Part shown: positions 54,531 through 64,000 of the stretch, one piece after another
Layout of the letters: each line of letters starts with the position of its first letter
Position numbering within the stretch: the first letter of the stretch is position 1
Assembly: GCA_963693315.1 (NCBI GenBank)
Contig: OY856188.1
Span: 199,604,826-199,668,825, forward strand
Direction: 5' to 3'
Origin: Diogma glabrata
Lineage: Eukaryota; Arthropoda; Insecta; Diptera; Cylindrotomidae
DNA: 64,000 bases
Position numbers and translations under genes: made by a program
The notes under the pieces: model-generated
The model's database searches: none
The model's input: the letters and a program-made list of their open reading frames with translations, nothing else
What the model was told of the DNA's origin: nothing

Positions 54531-55720
54531 TTATGGCCATCCAAAATGAATGCCAGTCATTTGATAAAATTTGGCATTAAATGGTCGGTAAAAATCACGA
54601 AGACGTTCAATAGCTGCAGGATTTATATACGGATGATTTCGACCTTTTGTCTTACCTAAACAGTGTGGACTCGATCTTGCTTCCGACTTTAATAAACAAG
54701 GAAAACCTTTTGTTGAATTAAAGTAAAAATGTTTTTCTGTAACCACAAGTTTTAATCCAAGGAAATCTTGCACACGTCCAATTTCGGTAGCAGGATCAAC
54801 AATTAAACGTTCTCCACTTATAAATAACAACTGTGACAATGGAAAAAATTGTAACCATCGTTCTAAATGTCGAGCATACACTCCAATTTTAACAGGACCC
54901 CATGCTGTATCCACAACACCTGAAGTTCCATTTACAAAAACCAGTTCTTCAAATTTTTTCATTTCTTTTTTCTTGCTTGCTGCTTGAGTGTAATCGGATA
55001 TTGCACGCGTAACCGGATCCCGAACCACAACTAAGAGTCTTTAAAGGAAATTATATTAGTTTTAATTTTCTAAGCGTTAAATTATACTCTTACTTTGTGC
55101 TTGGATTCATATGATAAACTCTTTGTGGAACTTCTTTTGTGACATAATAGCTTGGTGTTTTCTCCATCGTAATTTGTCCTTCAATTGTCGCCGGCATATG
55201 ATGACGATACCAATGTAATCCTTTATCATAATGTCTATCAAAAAAATGAACTTCACACCCAGCCGCCCGAACATCAGGATGTAATCGAATAAACTCTAGT
55301 AATGCCCTTGTTCCACTTTTTTTAACTCCAATGATTAATGCAGCCGGTAAATTACGATTTGGTTTCAAACCTTGTTGTCGTAAAAATCGATATTTTGGTG
55401 AACCATTGATTTCGTTTGTTTTATTTGATGGATTTGTTAACGGAACAATACGCACAATTGAACCGAGGATTTTGACTTCTGGCGGCTCAGTTGTAATAAC
55501 TGGTGACATCAAAATTTGAAGTCTTGACTGAAACATGAATAAGTAAGATATACCATAATCAAATATTTGGTTGAAAGCTTACTTTCTTAAAAGATCTGTT
55601 AATTGTTGGCACCAAACATGAATTAAATGTATACGAAAAATATAACATAAATAGACATAATATAATTGTAATCGCTATTGTACGATTACTTAAATTAGAA
55701 TACCAATGGACCACCACCAT
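54531..55720 (-). CDS. Hs3st-B: heparan sulfate glucosamine 3-O-sulfotransferase, 3-OST-3 class
   Basis: Three exons on the - strand (55720-55583, 55527-55094, 55038-54531) with two 55-base GT-AG introns give 359 residues. It is a type II Golgi membrane enzyme: a short cytoplasmic tail, one transmembrane helix at about residues 14-33 ([16 protein letters not shown]), a stem, then the sulfotransferase domain. The PAPS-binding loop [10 protein letters not shown] is at 113-122 and the catalytic Glu 138 in [23 protein letters not shown] follows, then the 3'-phosphate loop [13 protein letters not shown], and the disulfide loop [20 protein letters not shown] near the end. It adds sulfate from PAPS to the 3-OH of glucosamine in heparan sulfate. 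The [11 protein letters not shown] and FLGLK regions resemble 3-OST-3, hence Hs3st-B rather than Hs3st-A. The gene appears intact. Confidence 0.93.
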
Positions 55721-57329
55721 TCCTAGGAGTACAAAAAATTAAGCAATTTAACATTGAAGAATGTTAATGATTACTATATTTATATACGCAATTAAATACC
55801 TGATTTATACTTTTATTAAGAACTTTAATTTTGATGTTATGAACATAATTTTGTATTGAAAGTCATGGAACATGTTTAGAATAAATAATTAATTGCAAAA
55901 ATTACAATAGACTGTGATAAGTGATAATAAAAGTTTTGACATATAAGATATGGTTATATTCATACTATAGATATCCTTTTTTTAAGAAACTGGCGCTATG
56001 TAGTACTAATGATTTATTATGGTTATTTGTATGGTTTGGTTTGTGTCTGAGCTAAACAGAAGTAAACATTTGTTAGGTTCTTAAATCAATTACCATCTGA
56101 AAGCCGACAACTCGCAAAGTCCGAGTCCAAACGCCCCGCCTCATAAATTGCTTCTTATACACTGAAAAAAAATTAAAGTATTGACAACCTCATCTCGAAG
56201 TTGGCAGTTTATTATTCAAACAAAGAAAAAATACTTGCAAACAATTTCACCGTGATTGGGAACTACACGTTAACATTGTCCTGACATGAGGTTTCTTTAA
56301 AATATAAAGTGTTACATAAAATATAACCGTAGTTGAATAAAGTTGATAACTATTTCCATGAAAAAATTTCTTTGGCCTTATATCATGAATTTTTCATTTT
56401 AAAATATAAAAATTTGAAATTAATTGAACTATATTAGGCCCATAGAATAGCGGAAAAAGATATGGCTTGCGTGTTGTTGTCGGTTACAGGTCAGAAGTTT
56501 TTTTTTAATCTCTGGGGGAGGATACTCACATAATGGACCTGCGGAGTCCACTCGCCCGGATTTCCAGCCAAATTTGTTGAATAATTCCAGTCCCCAGGTT
56601 CAGAGCGAGTGGACTCGGCAGGTTCATTATGTGAGTACCCTCCTCCAGAGATTTAAAAAACTTCTGACCTGTAATCGACAACAACACGTACAATCGGTAA
56701 TTCTATGGGCCTGTATATAATTTTCACATAAACATTACGTGCGATTATATCAACTTCATCGTTCTGTAACCGTACAGTTTTGGAATCAATTTCGGAGTTC
56801 GATTCGCCATATCTGGCCCCGCGGTGAAGGGAGTTATCTCATAACTGTCTTTCGATGAGAAATAGAACATGTTTTTTTTCACTGTAATTATATATGTTGA
56901 TTTCTAAATTTTGCTTTTAAAATTTACATTTACATATTTTTTTGAGCGATTTTTATGAGCGATCATATGGACGTAGTTATTGTGTTTGCTGGAAATTATA
57001 TACTTCTTCTTTTTATAAAAAGCGTTGTGTGATCGGAATTAGAAGATGTATGTATCACAACACATATAAATATCTTTTAGGACCGACCTAGATGATATAT
57101 CTTATTAAATCTTTTTCTATTTTCAAATCTGAATATATCTATGTAATCAAAATTAGTCATAACATATTTTTCATACAAAACGAAAGTATTCACTTAATAT
57201 GCTGCTATTCTTAAACTCTTTATTCGATTAAGCTCAAACCTTAGACAGTACCGAATTAAAAGAAATATTTGTAGGCGACTAAAATAGATACAGAAAAGAA
57301 TCTCTTTAATAGGAAAAAAGCATCTTAAT
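55721..57329. other. upstream flank of Hs3st-B, non-coding
   Basis: AT-rich, with one large fold-back at 56435-56712. Promoter or 5' UTR elements of Hs3st-B presumably lie in the first few hundred bases, but no TATA box or initiator was identified. No gene is seen. Confidence 0.5.
56435..56712. mobile_element. 278-base fold-back element
   Basis: Ends are AGGCCCATAGAAT and ATTCTATGGGCCT, with arms of about 115 bases (GGTCAGAAGTTTTT, GTGTTGTTGTCG, GGTCCATTATGTGAG-type words paired across) and a short centre. The inner ends read CCACTCGC and GAGCGAGTGG, resembling the centres of the hairpins at 27141 and 47441. No coding frame. Confidence 0.85.
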
Positions 57330-57703
57330 TTGCTGAAAACCCAACTGGTTCACTCAATTTCTTTAAAGCTGTTAATGCTGTCCAACGCAATTTTTGTAAG
57401 TCTTCTCTACCTCCTATTACTGATTGTGGTATGATATGCCTGTCGTTGGCCCAAAACAAAGCCAATCTTCGTGGATATTATTTTTCTAAAAATTCTACAC
57501 TAAACGAACCCAATTTCTTACCTAAACCAATTACTAGAGTTTTTCATAAAATGATGCGTATAATTTTTCGTGAAAACATCATTCGGAAAATGCTTTTACA
57601 AATTAACACTAACAAAGCTTCTGGACCAGATCGTATTCCTCCGATTATTCTTAAAACATTTGCAAAAGAGCTAGCACCGCTAATTAGCACCGTTAAGCTA
57701 TAG
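57330..57703 (+). pseudogene. LINE fragment related to the LINE at 4961-7410
   Basis: Readable blocks FFKAVNAVQ, LPPITDCG, YFSKNSTLNEP and NTNKASGPDRIPPIILKTFA line up with the region before and into RT of the 4961-7410 element. Only the N-terminal RT part is present and the frame shifts. It ends abruptly at about 57703, where an opposite-strand LINE begins. Confidence 0.75.
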
Positions 57704-58385
57704 CACGTCAGGAGCTCTGCTATTGCTCTTGGGCGGTACCACAAATCATTCTTCGTCAGGTTAGTTGAATTTTCAGGACATATGAATATGTGGTCTACAA
57801 CGTGCGGCGTGCCATCACATGGGGGGCACTTGTCAATAATTTCAGGATCAACTCTGCTCAAGTAGTTGTTTAGGTTGTGTGACCAACCGGATCTTAGTTA
57901 AGCAAGAATTAATCTGGTGCTACGGGGTAGTTGGACCTTTTCGGCTTTTGGTTGCTTTCTATTTAGAACTCGATCTGGAGTGTAGTTCCTTATAACGTTC
58001 TCAACAGCTTTAGTATGAAGTGTTTTTAAGCCTGTTCTATAAGTAACCTCGTCGATGTTACCTGTTACTTGGTGGTTTCTAACCTCATGCAGAAAGGATC
58101 TTGCTGTCTTCCTTACGTCTCTAGGTGGTTCAATTTTTGATAATGTATCATTACAAGGATGCTGCTCTTTGTGGCAGGCCAATAGATATTGTTTAGTTAG
58201 CATTTCATTATGTTCACGGACTGGCAGTATATTACATTCCTCGTTCAGGCGATCTCGGTGGGCCATCAAATGGCATCCGGTTGCGGTTCGCAAAGCTGCG
58301 TTTTGTGTTGTTTGTAACTTCTTCCAGTGCGTGTCAGCAACTTGGGGTGTCCATATGGGTGCAGCATAGTTTTAATAGGTCGACC
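57704..58385 (-). pseudogene. LINE ORF2 C-terminal fragment with CCHC-like motif
   Basis: On the - strand, APIWTPQVADTHW, QNAALRTATGCHLMAHRDRL, LPVREHNEMLTKQYLLACH and LPRSTRLILA are followed by the cysteine-histidine motif CPPCDGTPHVVDHIFIC and DLWYRPRAIAELL. This is the conserved end of a Jockey-group ORF2. Two frameshifts or stops separate the parts. It is joined head-on to the + strand fragment on its left and to the LINE at 58386 on its right. Confidence 0.75.
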
Positions 58386-58455
58386 TGTTGTTTTATACGT
58401 TGTAATTAATGTATTTTTATCGTTGTCCCATGAACTATTTGAAAAAGAAAGAAAG

Positions 58456-59346
58456 ATGGCGCCGAGTGATGGTTTGATTAAAGTTTGTGAGAATGAAAAT
58501 TGCAATAAACAAATTAAAAAAGATAAAACAAAATTTTTAATATGTGAATTAAGTTGTAGGAGAGTATTTTGCTTATATTGTACATGTTTACCAGTTAAAA
58601 AAGCAGAAGAATATTATACAAATAAGACCAAATGGAAATGCCCTACCTGCGTCAAAAATATCAGAACAATAATAGACAACGAAAACTCAAACATTTCTGG
58701 AAATTCAATGGACGTGATTAGTAATCTACCTTCAAATAGTGCAATTGTCCTACTTGAAAAATTAGTTAAAACAGTAGACATTATATGTACAGAACAACAA
58801 AATATAAACAAAAAATTAAGCGCTTTGAGTGTTGCCTTAACCTCAATACAAAATGAAAATATAAAATTGCGCGCAGATGTTGACAAGATAAAAAATGACA
58901 ACAATAATACTAAAAATGAAATTGATGAATTACGAAAAGAAAATAATGATACTTATAAGTTAGCCTGCGACTTATTGAGTGAAAATAATATTCTAAAGCA
59001 ATCTATCTTGAAGGAAAATTTGGAAATTCCAGGAATTCCTGTAACTACAAATGAAAATCTATCAGAAATTTTCACTAGTATCTGCGGAAAACTTGAAGTC
59101 AATATGAAGATTACTGATATCAAAAAAATCTACCGCGTTAAATCTAAAGAATATGTCAATGGAATGCCGTCACCTATTATTGTACAAATACCGATGCCAA
59201 TTAAAGAAAAAATTATTAATAATAAAAAAAACGTCGAGATCAAAACTGACTTTCTTAATGCCGAGTATGCAAAGCAGAATTATATAAAAGATAAAAGAAT
59301 ACAAATATATTCTGAAAAGAGCAAAAGATCTACGAAAAGCGAATAA
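58456..59346 (+). pseudogene. LINE ORF1: PHD-type zinc finger, coiled coil, RRM-like
   Basis: About 296 residues from ATGGCGCCG. Residues 12-60 carry Cys/His pairs in PHD spacing (CENENCNKQI, CELSCRRVFCLYC, KCPTC). A coiled coil follows at about 100-185 (ENIKLRADVDKIKNDNNN), then a compact RNA-binding-like domain (ITDIKKIYRVKSKEYV, PIIVQIPMPIKEKI). The normal family ending (YAWFKFGKIFIK, then TIRIKQLEDL) is readable in another frame just past the stop, from about 59310. A frameshift has therefore truncated the protein. Confidence 0.75.
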
Positions 59347-59426
59347 AGTACAGTATGCATGGTTTAAATTTGGTAAAATTTTCATTAAATAAAATCATAG
59401 CGGACCTACGATCCGCATAAAACAAC

Positions 59427-60473
59427 TTGAAGATCTACATGGATACTACTGAACCAATTATTGAAATACCATGCCATGCTGTAAACTACTACATAAACGA
59501 CCTTAATTCTCTCAAATTTCGAAATCATAAATCTCTAAAGATATTTTACTTAAATGCAAGAAGCTTAAATAACAAAATAGAAGATCTAGAACATTTAATC
59601 AACAAAACCAATACGAATATACATATGTTAGCTGTAACAGAAACATGGTACTCAGACAAGAAAACAAATAAACAAAATATAACTGGTTATAATCGAGTTA
59701 GTGCATATCGTCCTGATAGGATCGGTGGAGGTGTATCTATCTACATTAAGGAAGGATTATCATACAAAGAAAAAAACACCTGGAGCAACAATGATGATAG
59801 TGTCGTCCATATTGAAATTAACAACAAGAAAAAACTAGAAATTATCTGCTACTACAGAACTCCAGCCCCTGTAGAGCAAACTTATCAACAATTTTATGAC
59901 AAACTGCAGGGAATACTAACAAGTTCAAGGAAAAAAACAATTGTGATAGGTGATTTCAATATAGATTTAAATAAAACTGAGACAAATACAAGTTTATATC
60001 TAGACCTAATATCTAGACCTAATACCTAATAGTTACACTATCTGCAACAAGTATGCTACAACTAGACATGTATCCAACACCAATATCGACCATGTGTTAA
60101 CCAATAACTGTGGCATTAATCTCAAAATAACAAGTATGAATCACTATATCTCGGATCATGTACTGATGTTCATAGAAATTGCAGAAAACCTAAAAGAACT
60201 GAAATAGTAACAACTAAAAAAATTGATGAAAATATGATCACCAGTAAACTAAGAGATAATCCACCAGTCTACGATGTAAGATCGGATGTTGTTGATAATT
60301 ACAATGATCTGATAACAAAATTAACAACGATTATCGATGAATGCACTGAACACAAGACTTTTCGGAGAAACAATCTAAGACACAAACCATGGATGGATAG
60401 AGAACTTGCTCAAACAATCGGGTCGATCCAGAATGAAAATAATTACATCAAAATCCTTTTGAGATATTTTTGA
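59427..60473 (+). pseudogene. LINE ORF2: endonuclease, then broken linker
   Basis: The first 200 codons give the endonuclease (FYLNARSLNNKIEDL, VTETWYSD, YRPDRIGGGVSIYIKE, IVIGDFNIDL). The C-terminal blocks (TRHVSNTNIDHVLTNN, ISDHVLMF) continue in other frames to about 60200. A linker frame (60234 on) reads RHKPWMDRELAQTI before the MITE insertion. Catalytic residues of the N-terminal half are intact, but the frame is broken at about 60029. Confidence 0.75.
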
Positions 60474-60638
60474 GAACAGAATAAACATTTTCTGTTGACA
60501 CCAAAATATTTTTTCAAATATTTTGACAGTCTCATGTGTTAGTCAAAAGGGAAGAATATCACCATTTTGATTTAAAATATCATACAAAATATAAAATAAA
60601 TATAATATCTCAAAATAGTTGTTTATTTTCATTCTGGA
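60427..60638. mobile_element. 212-base MITE in LINE ORF2
   Basis: 16-base terminal inverted repeats TCCAGAATGAAAATAA and TTATTTTCATTCTGGA, flanked by TCGA on both sides (60423-60426, 60639-60642). It interrupts the LINE linker frame. Inner ends also pair (CAAAATATTT around 60508-60530). No coding frame. Confidence 0.8.
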
Positions 60639-61207
60639 TCGATGCGAATGGAAGCTACATTTTTTTGGTATAAAAAGTTAAAAATAGATAGAAATAATGA
60701 GAATCTAAAGAAAGAATATCTAACCTGGAAAGATAAACTGAAAGATATGAAGAATCAAAAATGGAAAGCATATAATAGTAAGCAAATAAATATGAATCTG
60801 GATGACCAACGTAAAACTTGAGCGTGCATCCAAACAAATATTTTTGAAAAGGGCAAAGAAAACAAAAAGATGACTATATAATTGGACAACCAAGTAATTG
60901 AAGATCCACTACTAGTAGCGAAAGCTTTCAACTCACATTTTACAACAATTGCAGCAAAACTGTCATCCAAATTACCAGTTGTAACTGAAGTGTTTCCCTA
61001 GACTGTGATTCCCACCAACCCGGAAAAAAATACTAAACGATACTAGTAAAGAAGAAATAACATTGATTGTAAAAAATATGAAGAACACAAAATCCACAGG
61101 ATACGACGGAATTATGACCTCGATAATTAAAAACAATTTAGATATTTTATCGGGTACTATAACTAAAATTATTAATCAATCACTTCAAACTGGAATATGC
61201 CCTGATC
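60639..61207 (+). pseudogene. LINE ORF2, decayed linker and first RT block
   Basis: Readable pieces are KEYLTWKDKLKDMK, LVAKAFNSHFTTIAAKL, and KNMKNTKSTGYDGIMTSIIK with NQSLQTGICPD, the first RT fingers block. Stops and frameshifts separate them. The reading stops at the hAT insertion. Confidence 0.65.
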
Positions 61208-63517
61208 CAGGGCCGGCGCTTCCTTGGAGCAGTACGAGCAGTTTGACGGGGCGCTAAAATTGGAGGGCGCCAAAACCCAATTAATAAAAATAAATTTAAA
61301 ATAATAAAATAAATATTTTAATTACCGAAATTTATTACCAAAAATATTTTTTTCACTGTGTAAAAATTCTTAAATTTTTTTTTGGAAAATTTCTTTCAAT
61401 GCAATCTTTGGCATTCAGGGGTGGGTCAGACAGGTTATACGACAAAAATAATGGTAATTTTTTGAAATTAGTAAAAGCAATTGCTGAATTTGACAATGTT
61501 CTTTCAGAACACCTACGACGGATAACTAATATTGAGACGCAAAACAAATATTTGTATAAAAGCATTCAGTCAGAATGAACTAATTTCAATCGTGTCTAAA
61601 GTTATTCAAAATAAAATCGATGATATGATAAAAGGTGCAAAATATTTTTCGATAATTGTTGATTGTACTCCAGATCAGAGCCGCAATGAACAATTATCAC
61701 TTATTGTTAGAGTTGTTCATAGAAATCAAAACAAACATGAAATTAAGGAGCTTTTTATGGGTTTTTAAAAGCTACAGATACGACGTGTAAGGGCTTAACG
61801 AATTTAGTTTTAGTCCGACTAACTTCTCTAAAATTTTCAATTAGTGATTGCAGCCTTGCCTTCTGCATATGATAATGGCTCAAATATGAAGGTAAAAAAC
61901 ATTGGAATGCAAGCTCAAATTAAACAAATAGAACCCCGAGCATTTTTTGTGCCATGTGCATCACATTCAGCTAACCTAGTCCTTCTAAATTCAGTTCAAT
62001 GTTCACTTCAAGCTGTAAATTTTTTTGATATTGTCCAATGTTTATATGTTTTTTTTACTAGTTCTGTTTCAAGATGGGATATTTTGAAACAGAATGTGAA
62101 AACATTAACTCTCAAACCACTCTGTACGACAAGATGGAAAAGCCGCATAGAAGCTTTAAAACCCTTAATGTGTAGTTTAGGTAATATTTATGACGCTTTA
62201 GTTCAAATAAGAAGTGACAAGGATAAGGACGGAATAACAAGAAATAACACGAATAGTTTATCTCTCAAAATTATTTATATTGAATTTATTTGTTCAATAA
62301 TTATTTGATATAATATTCTTGATAAAATGAATATATTTAGCAAATATTTAAAGTCCTGATATTTGTTTAACGACGGCAGTACATTTGTTAGAGGGCACAA
62401 AAGAGTTTTTGACGAACTTACGAAATGAGGAAAAATTTCTGGGGTTTATCTTGCAAGCTAAAGAAATAGCTTTAAAATTAGATGTTCCACCAAATTTCCC
62501 GGATGCTCCAAGGCGCCCTAGTTGAAACCCTCGTACGAAGGTGGAGACAAAATTATATCAAATCCTGAACAAAAATTTGAAGTTAAATTTTATTTTCAAA
62601 TCCTTGATCAGGCGATTCAATCTGTTAGCGAACGGTTTGATCAAATTTCGGAACACAATAATATTTTCAAATTTTTGCATAATATTTCTGTGGCTTCATT
62701 AAATGCTTCTGATCATTTAAATAATTGTCTTTCCCTAGAAAAGCATTTAAATTTCAATTCAAAGTCTGATATAGTAGGTTTAGATTTATGGGACAAAATT
62801 AAAACATTCCAAAGTATAATTTCAGGAACTTTAAGCCCTATAGAATCATTAGATTTTATATTTGAAAAGAAATTCGACCAGATATTACCAAATCTAGTTG
62901 TAGCTCTTAGAATTTTATTGACAATACCAGTCACAGTAGCTTCCGGTGAACGTAGCTTTTCTAAATTAAAAATTATTAAAAATTATTAAAAATTATTTAC
63001 GTAGTACAATAGGACAAGAAAGACTGGTAGATTTAGCTAGAATATCTATAGAAAGTAAATTTCTGAGCAACTTGGATTATAGTGATTTGATAGACGACTT
63101 TGCAAGAATCAAAGCGCGTAAAATAAAATTTAATTAACTAATATATTTTACAATTTAAAAATACACGCTTGAATTTTAGTGCTATTTATCCAATTTTAAT
63201 TCTTTGTTATTGAAATTCGTACGCTATATTAGTAAGTACGATAGCAATATTAAATCTTTATTTATTTTTAATATTAATTTTTTGTTATTGAAATTCGTAC
63301 GCTGGATTAGAACGATAACAATATTTAATCTTTTATTTATTTTTTTAATGTTTATTTTTGAGGACTATACCTACGTGGGATACCTCGTTAAAAAAAATGC
63401 ACTGCATATCCTACCTTTTGGGTGATGTGGAAACGGATTATTTACGACAAATAGATTTTTTTAGGGTGGCATTTTTGAAAACTGCACCAGGCGCCAAAAT
63501 CGCTAGCGCCGGCGCTG
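61208..63517 (+). mobile_element. hAT transposon with decayed ZMYM1-like transposase
   Basis: An exact 8-base target duplication CCCTGATC flanks it (61200-61207, 63518-63525). Ends are CAGGGCCGGCGCT and AGCGCCGGCGCTG, and GGCGCCAAAA words lie just inside both ends. The interior codes for a hAT transposase on the + strand, broken in several frames. It is inserted in a LINE. Confidence 0.9.
61390..63137 (+). pseudogene. hAT transposase (ZMYM1/DUF4371-like), inactivated
   Basis: Pieces in order: LAFRGGSDRLY and NGNFLKLVKAIAEFD (61400-61480), AKYFSIIVDCTPDQSRNEQ with the first catalytic-type Asp (61640-61700), YDNGSNMKVKNIG and FVPCASHSANLVLLNS (61866-61995), LTLKPLCTTRWKSRIEALKP (62108-62165), and the C-terminal dimerisation region LTIPVTVASGERSFSKLKII followed by LRSTIGQERLVDLA (62918-63040). 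At least three frameshifts and one stop (62308) kill it, and a TAA within a duplicated AAAATTATTA near 62980 breaks the dimerisation helix. The family cuts and pastes hAT elements. Confidence 0.85.
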
Positions 63518-63525
63518 CCCTGATC

Positions 63526-63698
63526 AAATAAAAATAAGTAAAGTAATTCCAATTCATAAGGCCGGAGATAAAATGGATGTATGTAACTATCGACCAATAT
63601 CCCTACTACCAATACTGTCAAAAATATTTGAAGCTGTTGTGAAAAAACGCCTCTTAAACTATCTAGACAAACACAACATATAGACCGAGAGCCAGCGA
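63526..63698 (+). pseudogene. continuation of the interrupted LINE RT
   Basis: It reads KISKVIPIHKAGDKMDV, YRPISLLPILSKIFEAVVKK and LLNYLDKHNI, then a stop and TESQ. This is the RT block directly after the fingers motif at 61063-61200. The remaining palm domain is absent. Confidence 0.8.
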
Positions 63699-64000
63699 CA
63701 GCCAGACCTTCGTTATTTTATAAAAGCTGAAAGTTTTCCTGCGCATGACCCACACATTGGTAGGAACGATCCTCAATTATGAAGTTTGGATCATCGTGGC
63801 TTTGGCAGGTAGAAGGTAGCAAAGGTGCATAAAATGAATCCAAAGTTTCGTGAAAGTATAAAGTGTAATTTTTTTATATTTGCTTCAGGATAGTATTAGA
63901 AATCACGACGTCCATTGCCAGACACTTACTATAGTGGCAACCCCCTGCCAGACACCCTTTAACTTCAATAAGTTGTAATTAAACTTTCGTCATAGTATAA
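63699..64000. other. unknown sequence after the LINE break
   Basis: Unlike the LINE to its left, this is a non-coding stretch with CCAGACAC occurring twice (near 63920 and 63950, GCCAGACAC). It probably belongs to another inserted element whose far end lies outside the window. No gene is seen. Confidence 0.35.

Larger units (their letters stand above)
58386..63698 (+). mobile_element. decayed LINE with PHD-type ORF1, interrupted by a hAT element
   Basis: ORF1 (58456-59400), endonuclease (59427-60200) and the first RT blocks (60234-61207, resuming 63526-63698) follow in order. A 212-base MITE (60427-60638) and a 2.3-kb hAT transposon (61208-63517) are inserted. Removing the hAT and one copy of CCCTGATC restores a continuous reading through GICPD and QIKISKVIPIHKAGDK. 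The rest of RT is lost after 63698, where unknown sequence starts. Confidence 0.8.

Noticed and set aside
56160..56890. Transposon bounded by CACTGAAAAAA-like ends
   Set aside because: The two ends are not inverted copies of each other on close reading, and no duplication flanks them.

Overview
The window looks like AT-rich insect nuclear DNA. Introns are very short (55-200 bp, GT-AG), the few host-type genes are animal genes, and most of the remaining sequence is layered transposable elements of families common in insects. I cannot name the species. A fly-like insect is my best guess, and that is inference.

Host-type genes are few. (1) Two tandem paralogues of a single-RRM, glycine-rich RNA-binding protein lie on the + strand at 29572-31010 and 40918-42471. 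Each has four coding exons with a 9-base first exon, matching intron phases, and similar 5' and 3' UTRs. A matching 35-base candidate alternative last exon lies downstream of each (32601-32635, 43901-43935). (2) A complete three-exon heparan sulfate 3-O-sulfotransferase of the 3-OST-3 class (Hs3st-B) lies on the - strand at 54531-55720. (3) There is a possible tail of an unknown gene at 1-120 and a possible orphan terminal exon at 48475-48723.

Mobile elements by region. 305-2345: two decayed LINE fragments. 3288-15524: a complete Ty3/Gypsy element with about 1.51-kb LTRs and 4-base target duplications. Its gag and pol are joined by a canonical -1 slippery heptamer, and a 5'-truncated LINE with its own target duplication sits in its leader. 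16757-20387: an RTE-like LINE split by a 1.2-kb insert and abutted by a nearly intact second LINE (20388-about 25115) with tandem 5' monomers. 27640-28875: a decayed LINE. 32785-35029: a 2.2-kb fold-back element with TAA duplications. 35509-36299: a MITE split by a small hAT-like element with 8-base duplications. 37087-40703: a complete two-gene PIF/Harbinger element (Myb/SANT-like protein plus DDE transposase), inserted just upstream of the second RNA-binding-protein copy. 50705-54325: a Ty3/Gypsy derivative whose protease, RT and RNase H are deleted in frame, leaving one long SAP-Gag-zinc knuckle-integrase ORF directly downstream of Hs3st-B. 57330-63700: LINE fragments, one split by a decayed ZMYM1-like hAT transposon.

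Between these lie MITEs, hairpins, CGATAG-rich tandem repeats and AT-rich DNA with no visible genes. The items most worth a second look are the gag-integrase ORF, the shared alternative last exons of the RNA-binding paralogues, the Harbinger copy in the paralogue's promoter region, the pol frameshift signal, and a family of fold-backs sharing a GAGCG-rich core.
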